Shown piece after piece: positions 7,762 through 15,756 of a DNA stretch of 64,000 nucleotides. The stretch covers positions 3,083 through 67,082 of the forward strand of contig JBJXEW010000029.1 in NCBI GenBank assembly GCA_046156035.1, in the 5' to 3' direction. Origin of the DNA: JAEUIX01 sp046156035 (GTDB lineage: Bacteria > Planctomycetota > Phycisphaerae > Phycisphaerales > UBA1924). How positions within the stretch are numbered: position 1 is the stretch's first letter; every line of letters starts with the position of its first letter. The notes below the pieces were generated by a model that saw only the letters and a list, made by a program, of their open reading frames with translations, was not told where the DNA came from and did no database searches. The translations under genes were made by a program, and so were the position numbers.

Positions 7762-8208
7762 ATGATGAACCGTCGTACGAAGGCCTTCACGCTGGTGGAA
7801 ATCTTGATCGTGGTCGTGATCCTCGGCATCCTCGCCGCGATCGTGATCCCGCAGTTCACCAACGCCAGCCAGGACGCGCAGATCGGCAACGTGCGGACCC
7901 AGTTGCAGACGATCCGCAGCCAGATCGAACTCTTCCGTGTCAAGAACAACGGCAACGTGCCGGACCTTGACGGCCCCGACTTCAACGAACTGATCACGCC
8001 CCCCACCGGCCAGGACGTGTACCTGCGCGTGGCACCGGTGAACCCCCGCAACGGCAGCGCCGTCGTCTCGGCCTCGGCCGATCCGGGTGGCGCGGCGGGC
8101 ACGGGCAGCGGCGCCGTGGGTTGGTACTACGACGCCGCCACGGGCACGCTGACGTGCGCCGGCTTTGATGAGGCCACGGGCACGTGGCGCGTGGCCTCGG
8201 GTTCGTGA
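7762..8208 (+). CDS. GspG-like major pseudopilin
   Basis: A 148-residue type IV prepilin-like protein. It has a short basic leader (MMNRRTKA), a processing site before FTLVEILIVV with Glu at +5, and the hydrophobic helix VILGILAAIVIPQF. Cleavage would fall after Ala rather than the usual Gly. The globular part has a GspG-like ending (WYYDAATGTLTC). AAGGAG sits 8 bases before the ATG. In type II secretion the major pseudopilin forms the periplasmic pseudopilus; here it is the first of three pilin-like genes in a row upstream of a secretin. A strong terminator follows it, so it may be made at a higher level than the genes downstream. Confidence 0.88.
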   Translation: MMNRRTKAFTLVEILIVVVILGILAAIVIPQFTNASQDAQIGNVRTQLQTIRSQIELFRVKNNGNVPDLDGPDFNELITPPTGQDVYLRVAPVNPRNGSAVVSASADPGGAAGTGSGAVGWYYDAATGTLTCAGFDEATGTWRVASGS

Positions 8209-8240
8209 ACCACCCTCTGACCTGAACCTGACCTTCTCAG

Positions 8241-8273
8241 AGCCGGCCTCCGAAAGGGGGCCGGCTTTCTTTC
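8241..8273 (+). terminator. Rho-independent terminator after the first pseudopilin gene
   Basis: AGCCGGCC at 8241-8248 pairs perfectly with GGCCGGCT at 8259-8266, followed by TTCTTTCC. It lies 33 bases after the pseudopilin stop codon and would limit readthrough into the second pseudopilin gene. Confidence 0.8.
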
Positions 8274-8320
8274 CGATTCAATGGGACCAACGCAGGAGCG
8301 CTCCCACGAGCCACGTGCCC

Positions 8321-8809
8321 ATGACCCGCACCACCCACCCCGCCCCGAAGCCGACCGCCCCCCGGGCGTGGCTCGCACACCGGTGCAGGATGCCCCGGGG
8401 CGCGTTCACGCTCGTCGAGATCCTCATCGTGGTCGTGATCCTGGGCATCCTTGCCGCGATCGTCATGCCGCAGTTCGCCAACGCTGCCAACGACACGTCC
8501 GCCACGACGACCTTCAGCGAACTGCAGAAGATCCGGCGGCACGTTGGCGTGTTCAAGGCCCGCAACGGCGACGCGCTGCCCGCCGTGGTCGAGGGCGACG
8601 GCACGTGGGGCGAACTCGTGAGCCGCGACCATTTTCTCTCTCCCCCCACCAACGCCTGGGTCGGTGCGGAAGCGGGGCGCGTGGTGAAGTTCGGAACCGG
8701 CCCGGACACGGCCTTCCAGACCGCCTACGGATGGATTTACAACCCCGCGTCCGGCGAGGTCTGGGCGGCATCATTCGACGCGCAGGATGTGCCGCTGCCA
8801 CGAAACTAG
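8321..8809 (+). CDS. Second GspG-like pseudopilin
   Basis: A 162-residue type IV prepilin-like protein whose methylation/processing segment (GAFTLVEILIVVVILGILAAIVMPQFANA) is nearly identical to that of the gene before it. The rest differs, though both end in a tyrosine/tryptophan-rich turn (AYGWIYNPASGEVW). Start codon uncertain: ATG at 8321 gives an unusually long, Pro/Arg-rich leader of 27 residues, while ATG at 8390 would give the short leader MPRGA, which is more typical of prepilins but lies directly after a GCAGG with no spacing. It is a probable duplicate of the upstream pseudopilin that has diverged into a minor pilin. Confidence 0.85.
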   Translation: MTRTTHPAPKPTAPRAWLAHRCRMPRGAFTLVEILIVVVILGILAAIVMPQFANAANDTSATTTFSELQKIRRHVGVFKARNGDALPAVVEGDGTWGELVSRDHFLSPPTNAWVGAEAGRVVKFGTGPDTAFQTAYGWIYNPASGEVWAASFDAQDVPLPRN

Positions 8810-8935
8810 GCGGCACCTGTGGCCGCGGCTCATGCGCCACCCCACCGCGGCCGATGCTCTAGGTGCGCGGCTTACCGGGCGTTGGGCCCGCGAGCAACCG
8901 CACAGGCCGCGACGCACCAGAGTCCGGAGCGAACC

Positions 8936-9313
8936 ATGACCACTGACCGCAACCAGCCCGCACAACTCGTCCGCCCACACCCTGCGTCGAGCGTCGAAGC
9001 ACGGCCTCATGCCACCCGCCCATCGCGTGTGCGCGGCCCGGTCGCCATGCTGACGGTGGTGGCGGCGCTGCTGGCCGCGAACCTGTTCCTGGGCGCTCTG
9101 GGCGTCGTGGGCCCCAACGAGGCGCGCGCCGAGCCGAACAAAACGATCGAGCCCCCCTTCAACGCGGGCGACCAGCGCAAACACATGATCGATCAACTGG
9201 CGCAGATCCACCTGAAACTGGCGGGGATTGAATCGAAACTTGACAAGGGCCTGTCCGTGAAGGTCACCGAGATGCCGCCCGTGCGAGTGTCGAGCATGCC
9301 CAAGCCGGAGTGA
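8936..9313 (+). CDS. Small single-pass membrane protein in the secretion cluster
   Basis: A 125-residue protein of no recognised family. Residues 1-40 are polar and Pro/Arg-rich, followed by one transmembrane segment (VAMLTVVAALLAANLFLGALGVV) and a periplasmic tail that begins EARAEPNKTIEPPF. The tail carries a helix predicted to pack in coils (MIDQLAQIHLKLAGIESKLDKG). GGAG lies 6 bases before the ATG. The topology (short cytoplasmic part, one anchor, small periplasmic domain) is that of an assembly-platform accessory protein, and its place between pseudopilin genes supports a role there. Function unknown. Confidence 0.75.
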   Translation: MTTDRNQPAQLVRPHPASSVEARPHATRPSRVRGPVAMLTVVAALLAANLFLGALGVVGPNEARAEPNKTIEPPFNAGDQRKHMIDQLAQIHLKLAGIESKLDKGLSVKVTEMPPVRVSSMPKPE

Positions 9314-9388
9314 TCGAGCCCGGGGGCGGTGAACGCGTGCGACCGTCGCGCGAGTGTGTGAACAAGCCGCGGAGGACGGAGCAGCCTT

Positions 9389-9970
9389 ATGCGCAAGCGT
9401 TTGCCCTGTGCGTTCACCCTGGTGGAACTCCTGATCGTGGTCGTGCTGCTGGGCATCGCTGGCGCGCTGGTGATCCCCAACATGGCCTCGGCACACTCGC
9501 TGCGTGTGCAGGCGGCGCTGCGGACGATCGCCAGCGACCTGACGTTTGCCCAGGCGGATGCGATCGCGTTCCAGAGGCGACGGGCGATCGTCTTTGACGT
9601 GCCGAACAACCGCTACCGCATCGTGGATATCCCTGGCAGCGCGGTGAGCGACGACAACACGCTCTTCAAGTCTGACGGTCCCGGGGGGCTCTACGTGGTG
9701 GACCTCAACGAGGAGTCGTTCGCGGGGGCACGCATCGTGTCGGCGAGTTTCGCGCAGGTCAACGGCCTGCCGACGCTGATCTACGACGACGTGGGAAGCC
9801 CCGCCGCGGCAGCAACGGGCGACCAGCCCGGCCTGGGCGGGATCATCCGCCTGAGCGGCTCGAATCAGACATTCGACATCATTGTGGAACCGTACACGGG
9901 GCGCGTGAGCACACGCCGGGTGGTGAACATCCCGCTGCCGCCCGCCCCGGAACCCGAGCCCGCCTCGTAG
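9389..9970 (+). CDS. GspH-like minor pseudopilin
   Basis: A 193-residue prepilin-like protein. The leader MRKRLPCA is followed by FTLVELLIVVVLLGIAGALVIPNM. The body has the GspH/FimT pattern: a helix RVQAALRTIASDLTFAQADAIAFQRRRAIVF leading into beta strands, then a Gly/Ser-rich region ending IVEPYTGRVSTRRV. As in the first pseudopilin, the residue before the cleavage site is Ala instead of Gly. GspH-type proteins cap or prime the pseudopilus. A GC-rich hairpin without a T-run (9971-9991) follows. Confidence 0.85.
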   Translation: MRKRLPCAFTLVELLIVVVLLGIAGALVIPNMASAHSLRVQAALRTIASDLTFAQADAIAFQRRRAIVFDVPNNRYRIVDIPGSAVSDDNTLFKSDGPGGLYVVDLNEESFAGARIVSASFAQVNGLPTLIYDDVGSPAAAATGDQPGLGGIIRLSGSNQTFDIIVEPYTGRVSTRRVVNIPLPPAPEPEPAS

Positions 9971-10025
9971 GGCGGGCGATGCCGGCCCGCCACAGTCGGG
10001 GCTCGCACATGCCGATGAGACGACG

Positions 10026-10295
10026 GTGAAGATCATCGTCAAGCGTCAACTCACGGTGATGTCTGTGGCCTTCATGTGCCTGGGCCTGCTGCTGTGGGCG
10101 CGGTTCATGCTGGTGACGGGCCACCCCCGCACCGCCACGGCCCAGCCGATAATCCCTGCGCCCCGCATCACGGACACGGTCGTGCCGCGCGGCCCAGCGG
10201 TGCCCGCGGCCCAGCCGCAGCCGCAAGGCGTTGAACCAGCGGCGGCGCCCGCGTCGGGCCCGGTTCCGCCGGCAACCTCCGGCCGCGCTGGGTGA
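10026..10295 (+). CDS. Small membrane protein with Pro/Ala-rich periplasmic tail
   Basis: An 89-residue protein starting at GTG. It has one hydrophobic segment (VMSVAFMCLGLLLWARFMLV) after a basic start, then a tail made almost wholly of Pro, Ala, Gln and Gly. No family is recognised. Position between a GspH-like gene and the secretin gene, together with size and topology, suggests a link protein of the GspC/PilP kind, but there is no sequence evidence for a folded domain. It could also be a lightly conserved accessory. Moderate confidence that it is a real gene, because the hydrophobic segment is well formed and the frame uses codons like its neighbours. Confidence 0.6.
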   Translation: MKIIVKRQLTVMSVAFMCLGLLLWARFMLVTGHPRTATAQPIIPAPRITDTVVPRGPAVPAAQPQPQGVEPAAAPASGPVPPATSGRAG

Positions 10296-10474
10296 GTGGC
10301 CTTGCCCCAGCCGGGGTCTTGGGCGATCTTGCCCCACCGGAGCCGGTGGCCCCAAAGTGCCCCGCCGGAACAGACGAAACATCTTCTCACGGCCCCGCGC
10401 GGTTGAACCGGGCTTCGCCCGGATCGCCCCACCACCCGCCCGCGCGGTTCTGCGCCGATCTCTGGAGCCTTCCG

Positions 10475-12730
10475 ATGAACAGCGCCGACCCGTCCACGCT
10501 TCGCCTCGCTCAACTCGCCGGTGTGATCCCTGCCGCGGCTGTCGGGCTGGCGCTCGCGGTGCCCGCGTGGGCAATGCAGTCGCCCGCGGAGCCGCCGGTG
10601 AGAGACGCGATCAGGGAGGCCGCTCAGGACGGCAAGGACGCGGCCAACGAGAGTGCCCGCGTGGTGGTGGGCGAGGACCAGACGGTGGACCTGCACGTGA
10701 AGGACGAGAGCATCAGCAACGTGCTGGAACTGCTGAGCATCCAGACGCAGAAGAACATCATCGCCAGCAAGAGCGTGAGCGGCAAGGTGAACGCGGACCT
10801 GTACAAGGTGACGTTCACCGAGGCGATGGACTCGATCCTGCACCCCAACGGCTGGGCGTACCAGATGAAGGGCAACTTCGTCTACGTTTACACGCGCGAG
10901 GAACTGGCGGAGATCCAGAAGAGTCTGGCCAAGCGGGTGGCGAAGGTGATGCGGCTGAACTACCTCAACGCGGTCGACGCGGCGGAGTTCGTCAAGCCCC
11001 TCCTCTCCAAGGAGGGCGAGGTGAAGACGAGCACCAAGACGGAGGAGTTCACGATCCCCGAGAACGCGCCCGTGGGCAAGGACGACTTTGCGCTCGGGGC
11101 CACGCTCGTGGTGATCGATCTGGAAGACAACGTCGCGGCCGTGGAAGCGCTGCTGCTGGAGTTGGACACGCGGCCGGCCCAGGTGCTCGTGGAGGCGACC
11201 ATTCTCCAGAGCACGCTGCGCGAGGACAACGCCTTCGGCGTGGACTTCTCCATCATCGGCGACCTGCGCTTCCTCGACTTCGCCACGATCGGCGGCCCGC
11301 GTGCCGCGGCAGATGCCCTGATCAAGGGTGCCAGCGGCACGCCCGCGGGCTTCTCGCCCCCGGACAACGAGGGCTCGGCCATAAGCACGAGCGTCGGCCA
11401 GACGGGCGAGGCGGGCGGGTTCAAGGTGGGCATCATCACCGACACGGTGGCGGCGTTTGTGCGCATGCTGGACCAGGTGACGGACACCACGGTGATCAGC
11501 AACCCGAAGATCATGGCGCTCAACCGGCAGCCCTCGCGCGTGATTGTCGGTCAGCGGATCGGGTACCTCAGCACCACCACCAGCGACACGGCGACCACCC
11601 AGACCGTGCAGTTCCTGGACACGGGCGTGCAGTTGTTCTTCCGGCCGTTCGTCTCGGCCAACGGCGAGATCCGCATGGAACTCAAGCCGAGCGTTTCGTC
11701 GGGTTCGCCCCGCAACGTGAGCGTGGGCACGGGCACCACCAGCGTGGTTGACGAGGACACCCAATCGATCGTCACCAACGTGCTTGTGCGCGACGGCATG
11801 ACCATCGTGCTCGGCGGCCTGTTCAAGGAGACCACGCGAGCGAGCCGCCGGCAGGTGCCGGTGCTGGGCGACATCCCGATCATCGGCACCGCTTTCCGCG
11901 GGCATGACGACAGCACCACGCGCGACGAGTTCATCTTCCTGATCAAGCCCAGCATCATCACCTACGCCACCGCCGCGGCCCAGGGGCAGACCGGCATCGA
12001 GACCGTCAGCCGCGTGCGGGCGGGCGCCCGCCAGGGCCTCCTTCCGTGGAGCCGTGAGAAGATGACCAGCACCCTCAACGTGGAGGCGGAGACCGCGGCC
12101 CGCGCCGGGGACAGCGACAAGGCACTCTGGCTGCTCCAGCGCTCGCTCTCGCTCAACGCCCGTCAGCCAGAGGCCTATCAGTTGCGCGAGAAGTTGACGG
12201 GGCAGCGAGAAGACTGGCCGAGCCGCTCATTCTTTGACGTGATGCTCGACGAGCAGGTGAGCAAGCGGCTGGAGGCCGTGCCCCCCGCGCCCGCCCCCGC
12301 CCCGGACCTGACGCCCTACGGCAGCGTGCCGCTCCCCGAGCGACCCGTGGACGCGCGTGAGCCCTTGAACCAGGCGGCCGACCCGGTGCCGCTGAGCACG
12401 CCGATCTCACTCAGCCCCAGCGCGGCACAACCCGTGCAGACGCCCGCGGTCGCGGTCGCCGCGCCGGGCAACGCATTCGCGAACGGGCCCGAGGTCACGG
12501 AAGCGATGGCCGCGGCGTTTCCTGCGCCGCCGGCTGGCGTGGGCATGATGGCACCGCAGAGCGCGACGCAGATGCTCGGCAGCGCGGAGCAGTTGCTCGC
12601 GGCCATGGCGCGAACGCCCAACGGGGCGGGCGGCAGCGCGAACAGCGCCGCCTCGTGGGCCTTCCTGCGCGGTCTGTTTGGCACGTTGCCCGACCCGAGC
12701 GTGGCGAACGTGCCGGTTGAGAACAAGTAA
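10475..12730 (+). CDS. Secretin (GspD/PilQ family) with C-terminal extension
   Basis: A 751-residue outer-membrane secretin. ATG at 10475 has GGAG 8 bases upstream and begins a signal peptide ending AVPAWAM. Residues about 50-150 form an N0/STN-like domain (TVDLHVKDESISNVLELLS) and an N1-like KH domain (VMRLNYLNAVDAAEFVKPLL). The secretin core follows (RPAQVLVEATILQ, TTVISNPKIMALN, GVQLFFRPFV, VRDGMTIVLGGLFKE, VPVLGDIPIIGTAF). After the core comes a helical TPR-like stretch (DKALWLLQRSLSLNARQPEAY) and a long Pro/Ala-rich tail, unusual for GspD and possibly for contact with peptidoglycan or a pilotin. It would form the outer-membrane channel of the secretion or pilus system encoded around it. 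Confidence 0.93.
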   Translation: MNSADPSTLRLAQLAGVIPAAAVGLALAVPAWAMQSPAEPPVRDAIREAAQDGKDAANESARVVVGEDQTVDLHVKDESISNVLELLSIQTQKNIIASKSVSGKVNADLYKVTFTEAMDSILHPNGWAYQMKGNFVYVYTREELAEIQKSLAKRVAKVMRLNYLNAVDAAEFVKPLLSKEGEVKTSTKTEEFTIPENAPVGKDDFALGATLVVIDLEDNVAAVEALLLELDTRPAQVLVEATILQSTLREDNAFGVDFSIIGDLRFLDFATIGGPRAAADALIKGASGTPAGFSPPDNEGSAISTSVGQTGEAGGFKVGIITDTVAAFVRMLDQVTDTTVISNPKIMALNRQPSRVIVGQRIGYLSTTTSDTATTQTVQFLDTGVQLFFRPFVSANGEIRMELKPSVSSGSPRNVSVGTGTTSVVDEDTQSIVTNVLVRDGMTIVLGGLFKETTRASRRQVPVLGDIPIIGTAFRGHDDSTTRDEFIFLIKPSIITYATAAAQGQTGIETVSRVRAGARQGLLPWSREKMTSTLNVEAETAARAGDSDKALWLLQRSLSLNARQPEAYQLREKLTGQREDWPSRSFFDVMLDEQVSKRLEAVPPAPAPAPDLTPYGSVPLPERPVDAREPLNQAADPVPLSTPISLSPSAAQPVQTPAVAVAAPGNAFANGPEVTEAMAAAFPAPPAGVGMMAPQSATQMLGSAEQLLAAMARTPNGAGGSANSAASWAFLRGLFGTLPDPSVANVPVENK

Positions 12731-12775
12731 TCGCACGAATCAGCGACGTGTCTGACCGCGGCCGCGTCGTGCCCG

Positions 12776-12824
12776 AAGTCTGAAGCCTGAAGCCTCGCGT
12801 CTGACGTCTGACGTCAGACGTCTT
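12776..12824. repeat. Heptamer tandem array x7 containing a 20-base perfect palindrome
   Basis: Seven 7-base units: AAGTCTG, AAGCCTG, AAGCCTC, GCGTCTG, ACGTCTG, ACGTCAG, ACGTCTT. The last units form a perfect palindrome at 12803-12822 (GACGTCTGAC and its complement). The array sits between the secretin stop and the Shine-Dalgarno sequence (AAAGGGAG) of the TPR lipoprotein gene. The same heptamer occurs at 804-831. Confidence 0.85.
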
Positions 12825-12838
12825 GAAAGGGAGCACGC

Positions 12839-14077
12839 ATGCCTCGCATCACCACCCGCCACGTTCTCGGTCTGGCCCTTGTCTCCTGTCTGCACGTGCT
12901 CACCGGATGCGCCGGGCACGGCGACCACACCAGCGAGTACATCAGCGAGGCGAAAATCAAGATGGCCGGCATGAAGGCCGGCGTGGATTGGCAGATGAGC
13001 CAGGAGCAGTTCCTGGCCGGCGAACTGGACAAGGCGCTACGGAGTGTCGACAACTCCATCGAGGTCGCTCCCCAGGTCGCCAAGAGCCATCTGCTGCGCG
13101 GCAGGATCATGATCGAGCGCGGCGAACTGGAGGAAGCCCGCAAGAGCCTGGTCCGATCGACGGCGCTCGACCCCAAGGGTGCGGATGCGCCGTACTACCT
13201 GGGCATCGTTCATGAGCGCTTCCGGCAGCACGAGTCTGCGCTGGGGTTCTACAAGCAGGCGATCGCCAACGCGCCTTCGAATGCGCAGTACGTGGTGGCC
13301 GCGTCGGAGATGCTGGTGCAGATGAAGCGGCTGGACGAGGCCGAGGCGCTCCTTTCCACGCCGCACGAGTCGCTCGTGCACAACTCGGCGATCCGGCACA
13401 CGCAAGGCCAACTCGCCATGGTGCGAGGAGACTACGCCAGGGCATCGCAGTTGCTGGAGGAGGCACGCCTGCTCGCCCCGGACGATACCGCGATTCTTGA
13501 AAGTTTGGTGCAGGCGCAGTTCTCGGCGGGGCAGTTCGCCGAGGCCGAGTACAACATCTCCGGTCTGCTCAAGCAGAAGGGCGAAGGGCCGCGGCGCGAC
13601 CTGATCCACATGCGGGCCACGTGCCTGGAGAAACTGAACCGCGTGAGCGAGGCCCGCTCGCTGCTGCTGGAACTGACGACGGATGAAGGCGGCCAGCGCG
13701 ACATCAAGGCGTGGGTGGCGCTGGGCGAACTCTCCGCCCGCACGAAGGACTACGCCCGCCTGCGGCTGGTGGGCACACGCCTGTGCGCCCTCTCGCCGGA
13801 CCGGCCCGAGGGCTTCCAGATGCGGGCGATGGCCATGCAGGCGCAGGGCGACCTGCCCGGTGCCCTGAAGGCCCTGGACGGGGCCACAGAGTTGCCCACG
13901 CCCGATGCCCAGAGTTTCGTGCTCAAGGGGCTGATCCTGAGCGACCTTGGTCAGACCCGGGAGGCTCGGGCAGCGTTCGAGAGCGCGCTGAGCCTGCGGC
14001 CCGACGATGCGCAGGTGCGCGGGCTGATCGTGGGGCTGGACGCAAGGCGGCCGGTTGCCACGCACACCGAGCGCTGA
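12839..14077 (+). CDS. TPR-repeat lipoprotein of the secretion/pilus cluster
   Basis: A 412-residue lipoprotein: signal peptide with lipobox LTGC (cleavage before Cys23), then at least eight tetratricopeptide-like helix pairs, for example AKSHLLRGRIMIERGELEEARKSL, APYYLGIVHERFRQHESALGFYKQA and GQLAMVRGDYARASQLLEEA. It is comparable in build to PilF/PilW pilotins and TadD lipoproteins, which help secretins assemble in the outer membrane. AAAGGGAG stands 5 bases before the start. It directly follows the secretin gene, separated only by the heptamer array, which supports a pilotin-like role by inference. The stop lies 3 bases from the convergent recA stop. Confidence 0.85.
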   Translation: MPRITTRHVLGLALVSCLHVLTGCAGHGDHTSEYISEAKIKMAGMKAGVDWQMSQEQFLAGELDKALRSVDNSIEVAPQVAKSHLLRGRIMIERGELEEARKSLVRSTALDPKGADAPYYLGIVHERFRQHESALGFYKQAIANAPSNAQYVVAASEMLVQMKRLDEAEALLSTPHESLVHNSAIRHTQGQLAMVRGDYARASQLLEEARLLAPDDTAILESLVQAQFSAGQFAEAEYNISGLLKQKGEGPRRDLIHMRATCLEKLNRVSEARSLLLELTTDEGGQRDIKAWVALGELSARTKDYARLRLVGTRLCALSPDRPEGFQMRAMAMQAQGDLPGALKALDGATELPTPDAQSFVLKGLILSDLGQTREARAAFESALSLRPDDAQVRGLIVGLDARRPVATHTER

Positions 14078-14080
14078 GGG

Positions 14081-15358
<1,278 letters not shown>

Positions 15359-15756
15359 GCGAACCACCTTTCTTTACCGGAGCGTGGCCGCGGCGGTGGA
15401 CACAGCCATGCTGTGCCACACGCGGGCGCACCGGGGACCGGCGGGGGCGATGCCCAGCACCAACACGGTGCTGAGCGATCCATCAGGGACGCGCCGGGCG
15501 TGAGCCTGACACCATGACCTTACAGGCCCGCAACAGGCTTGTCAATGTACGGTGCTTGATTGTGGATAAGTTCGGCGTTTGTACTGACAACGTGCTGTCA
15601 GTGGCCGGAGTTTGGCGGGCAGGCCAAGGGTTTTCCACAGATTGCCCACGCCTGCCCTCTGCGGCATCGCCGCGGCACACGGCGCAGCCGGATCGGCCTC
15701 GCATCTGCGGGCCGCGGTGGAGTGCGAACGCCGATACTCACGCGGTGCAGGCACCT
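15359..15756. promoter_or_regulatory. Divergent intergenic region between recA and the glycan cluster, with DnaA-box-like sites and a palindrome
   Basis: About 400 bases that look non-coding although a frame stays open on the plus strand: base composition drops and the translation matches nothing. It holds TGTGGATAA at 15561-15569 (the perfect complement of the E. coli-type DnaA box TTATCCACA) and TTTTCCACA at 15631-15639 (one mismatch, opposite orientation). Between them lies the 20-base palindrome ACTGACA-N6-TGTCAGT at 15583-15602. GTTC-N7-GTAC at 15570-15584 is one base from the alphaproteobacterial LexA box. It should contain the recA promoter; no RNA gene is seen. Confidence 0.55.

Noticed and set aside
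9971..9991. Terminator after the GspH-like gene
   Set aside because: GGCGGGC/GCCCGCC hairpin has no T-run and lies inside what looks like one transcription unit; weak evidence.
10046..11905. A long minus-strand frame (about 619 residues) opposite the secretin
   Set aside because: Antisense shadow; His/Arg-rich translation without motifs, while the plus-strand secretin is unmistakable.
12776..12824. CRISPR array
   Set aside because: Units of 7 bases in direct tandem with no spacers; no cas genes in the window.
15561..15639. Chromosome origin of replication
   Set aside because: Only two DnaA-box-like sites, no dnaA, dnaN, gyrB or rpmH nearby, no AT-rich unwinding stretch; kept only as a regulatory observation.
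15514..15756. N-terminal extension of the CgeB-like glycosyltransferase from ATG 15514
   Set aside because: The stretch has lower GC, contains DnaA-box-like and palindromic sites, and translates to a sequence with many Cys and no resemblance to protein; likely regulatory DNA.
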